Of a stretch of DNA of 8,178 nt, positions 7,197 through 8,178 are shown in pieces (within the stretch, counting starts at the first letter, position 1; every line of letters starts with the position of its first letter). The position numbers and the translations under genes are program-made. Below the pieces are notes generated by a model. The model was not told where the DNA came from and made no database searches. It saw only the letters and a list, made by a program, of their open reading frames with translations. Source of the stretch: Actinomycetota bacterium (lineage in GTDB: Bacteria > Actinomycetota > Actinomycetes > Nanopelagicales > Nanopelagicaceae); assembly GCA_005793655.1 (NCBI GenBank), contig SXRC01000071.1, forward strand, positions 1-8,178, in the 5' to 3' direction.

Positions 7197-7202
7197 ATAC
7201 TA
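7197..7202 (-). promoter_or_regulatory. Possible -10 element for a leaderless tatA transcript
   Basis: TAGTAT on the minus strand sits six bases before the A of the tatA ATG, the arrangement (TANNNT, six to seven bases, then RTG) described for leaderless promoters in actinobacteria. It lies in the largest intergenic gap of the window (30 bases). No convincing -35 box is visible, and a TANNNT hexamer is common in AT-rich DNA, so this is only a candidate. Confidence 0.2.
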
Positions 7203-7220
7203 CACCAAGCCTATTTCCCT

Positions 7221-8129
7221 CTAATACAGGGCTAGTAAATCCCTCGCTGATTGTTTAATCGCAGTGGCCAGAAGTTCAGGTGAAACCACAGTGACATCAG
7301 GTGCGTTACTTAGAACAGTGAGCTTTATCCATTCAAGATTGCTGACCTGCAGATGCACTCTGGTTGAATCACCATTTTCCTGCATTGCCGTGATAATCGA
7401 GGAATTGCGCTCGATAAAATTTCTGTTCTGCTTTTGAACATCTAGAATCACGGTAGTTTCAATGGAAGATTCCACTACTTTTTTAGCAATCATTTGCTCG
7501 CCAACTTTACATTCTTTGATCAGATCTACTTTGAAAACTCGATCGGAATCAATCTCAATATCTAAAGCTGATAAATACAATCTTCCATTTAAGAAATACA
7601 GCTTCTCAGGTAAAACTATTCGCTGAGTTATTTGGTCTTTTATCAATGATTGATACTGCAGATTTAAGATGCGTTGCTCAGTTATAGCCCTAGAAATGAT
7701 TTCAAAATATGGAACCCTACTCACATCACCACTCATCAAAATTGATTTATTGCTCCCCAATTTTGCAATCTTCTCCGATAGCTGCTTGAGCTTTGTTAGG
7801 GCAGTAGAGTTTGTTTGATTTATATCAATCAATAATTTCAAACCTAACGCTATTACTACTATCTCATTACTGGAAAACTTGCGCGGCTTATCCAATACTT
7901 GCGGATCAATTACCGAAACAACTCCATCTTCAAAAGCAACATCAATCAACTCATAAGGTGTGTATCCAGGAAGGCCACACATAAAAACTAACTGAAGATC
8001 ACTTTCTATTTGTGCTTGCGTAACTGAAAACCTGGCAGATAATTCCGCAATTGATACGCCAGGATTCTCCAATACGTACGGGATCAGGTCCATACTTCGA
8101 AGTGCTCTTATGGCTGCGGTATCAACCAT
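7221..8129 (-). CDS. pafC: PafC-like WYL-domain transcriptional regulator
   Basis: Probable DNA-binding regulator forming a pair with PafB; in mycobacteria PafBC activates much of the LexA/RecA-independent DNA-damage response, and the genes sit beside the proteasome accessory factor pafA. The 302 residues comprise an N-terminal winged helix-turn-helix (about 5-55, with VSIAELSARF and a recognition-helix region near 36-48), the CGLPGYTPYELIDV segment at 51-64 characteristic of PafC, a middle WYL domain (about 150-205) and a C-terminal WCX-type domain (about 225-302). In the WYL domain the usual Trp-Tyr-Leu reads Leu184-Tyr185-Leu186 in NGRLYLSALD, while Arg197 of the DSDRVF motif, likely to bind ligand, is kept. 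The ATG overlaps the preceding gene by eight bases and has AAAGAG nearby as a ribosome binding site. The tatA-tatC genes downstream match the M. tuberculosis order, which supports PafC over a generic WYL protein. Confidence 0.88.
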   Translation of the reverse strand: MVDTAAIRALRSMDLIPYVLENPGVSIAELSARFSVTQAQIESDLQLVFMCGLPGYTPYELIDVAFEDGVVSVIDPQVLDKPRKFSSNEIVVIALGLKLLIDINQTNSTALTKLKQLSEKIAKLGSNKSILMSGDVSRVPYFEIISRAITEQRILNLQYQSLIKDQITQRIVLPEKLYFLNGRLYLSALDIEIDSDRVFKVDLIKECKVGEQMIAKKVVESSIETTVILDVQKQNRNFIERNSSIITAMQENGDSTRVHLQVSNLEWIKLTVLSNAPDVTVVSPELLATAIKQSARDLLALY

Positions 8130-8178
8130 TGATCAACTCTTTTAATCGCAATTTAATATCTGATCGTAATTTTTCTGG
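8122..8178 (-). CDS. pafB: C-terminal end of a probable PafB-like WYL regulator (5' part outside the window)
   Basis: Only the last 18 codons and the TGA stop are inside the window. They encode PEKLRSDIKLRLKELING, a charged helix of the kind that ends WYL/WCX regulators. The other two minus-strand frames hit stops early, so this frame is the one expected to continue. The stop overlaps the pafC start by eight bases. The PafB identity rests on the position directly upstream of pafC rather than on recognisable domain sequence. Confidence 0.55.
   Translation of the reverse strand, partial: PEKLRSDIKLRLKELING

Noticed and set aside
5634..7224. Plus-strand open frames opposite the lipid kinase, tatC and tatA (5634-5888, 6296-6592, 6665-6874, 7036-7224)
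   Set aside because: They mirror conserved coding sequence on the other strand; their compositions look like reverse translations of membrane helices.
1..8178. CRISPR arrays, tRNA/rRNA genes, insertion sequences, attachment sites, defence or toxin-antitoxin modules
   Set aside because: No repeated units, cloverleaf-like segments, transposase motifs or terminal inverted repeats were seen; nearly every base is accounted for by housekeeping coding sequence.

Overview
The window is a densely packed stretch of chromosome in which every supportable gene lies on the minus strand. Reading in the direction of transcription (from high to low coordinates) the order is: end of a pafB-like WYL regulator, pafC-like WYL regulator, tatA, tatC, a diacylglycerol kinase-type lipid kinase, a HelY/Ski2-like DSHCT helicase, a stand-alone 5'-3' exonuclease, an apolipoprotein N-acyltransferase (lnt), and a polyprenol-phosphate mannosyltransferase (ppm1/DPM1-like) that runs off the left edge.

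The block pafB-pafC-tatA-tatC-helY is a known actinobacterial neighbourhood, and the TatA N-terminus matches the actinobacterial form closely. The DNA is AT-rich for an actinobacterium (roughly 40% G+C by eye), the proteins are compact and there is almost no intergenic DNA. Together these suggest a genome-streamlined, low-GC actinobacterium, for example a freshwater acI/Nanopelagicales-type lineage. The lineage is an inference from gene order, composition and compactness, not from a marker gene.

Layout: consecutive genes overlap by 1-8 bases or are separated by 1-30 bases. Three junctions are ATGA overlaps (helY/lipid kinase, exonuclease/helY, ppm1/lnt) and one is GTGATG (lipid kinase/tatC). 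No terminator, tRNA, rRNA, repeat, IS, phage or CRISPR feature is visible, so the whole window reads as one polycistronic unit. The longest gap is the 30 bases between pafC and tatA, which holds a weak candidate for a leaderless promoter.

Functionally the run combines PafBC-type regulators (known in mycobacteria as DNA-damage-response activators), the TatAC protein export core, a lipid kinase, a helicase plus flap/5'-nuclease pair, and two steps of envelope modification: lipoprotein N-acylation and supply of lipid-linked mannose. Several of these act at the same membrane, but the shared operon may only reflect conserved synteny. I found no clear evidence of a previously undescribed system. 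The points most worth checking are residue changes in otherwise conserved sites (exonuclease Glu58, TatC Val178/Phe236), the tight helicase-nuclease coupling, and the regulatory signals at tatA and ppm1.
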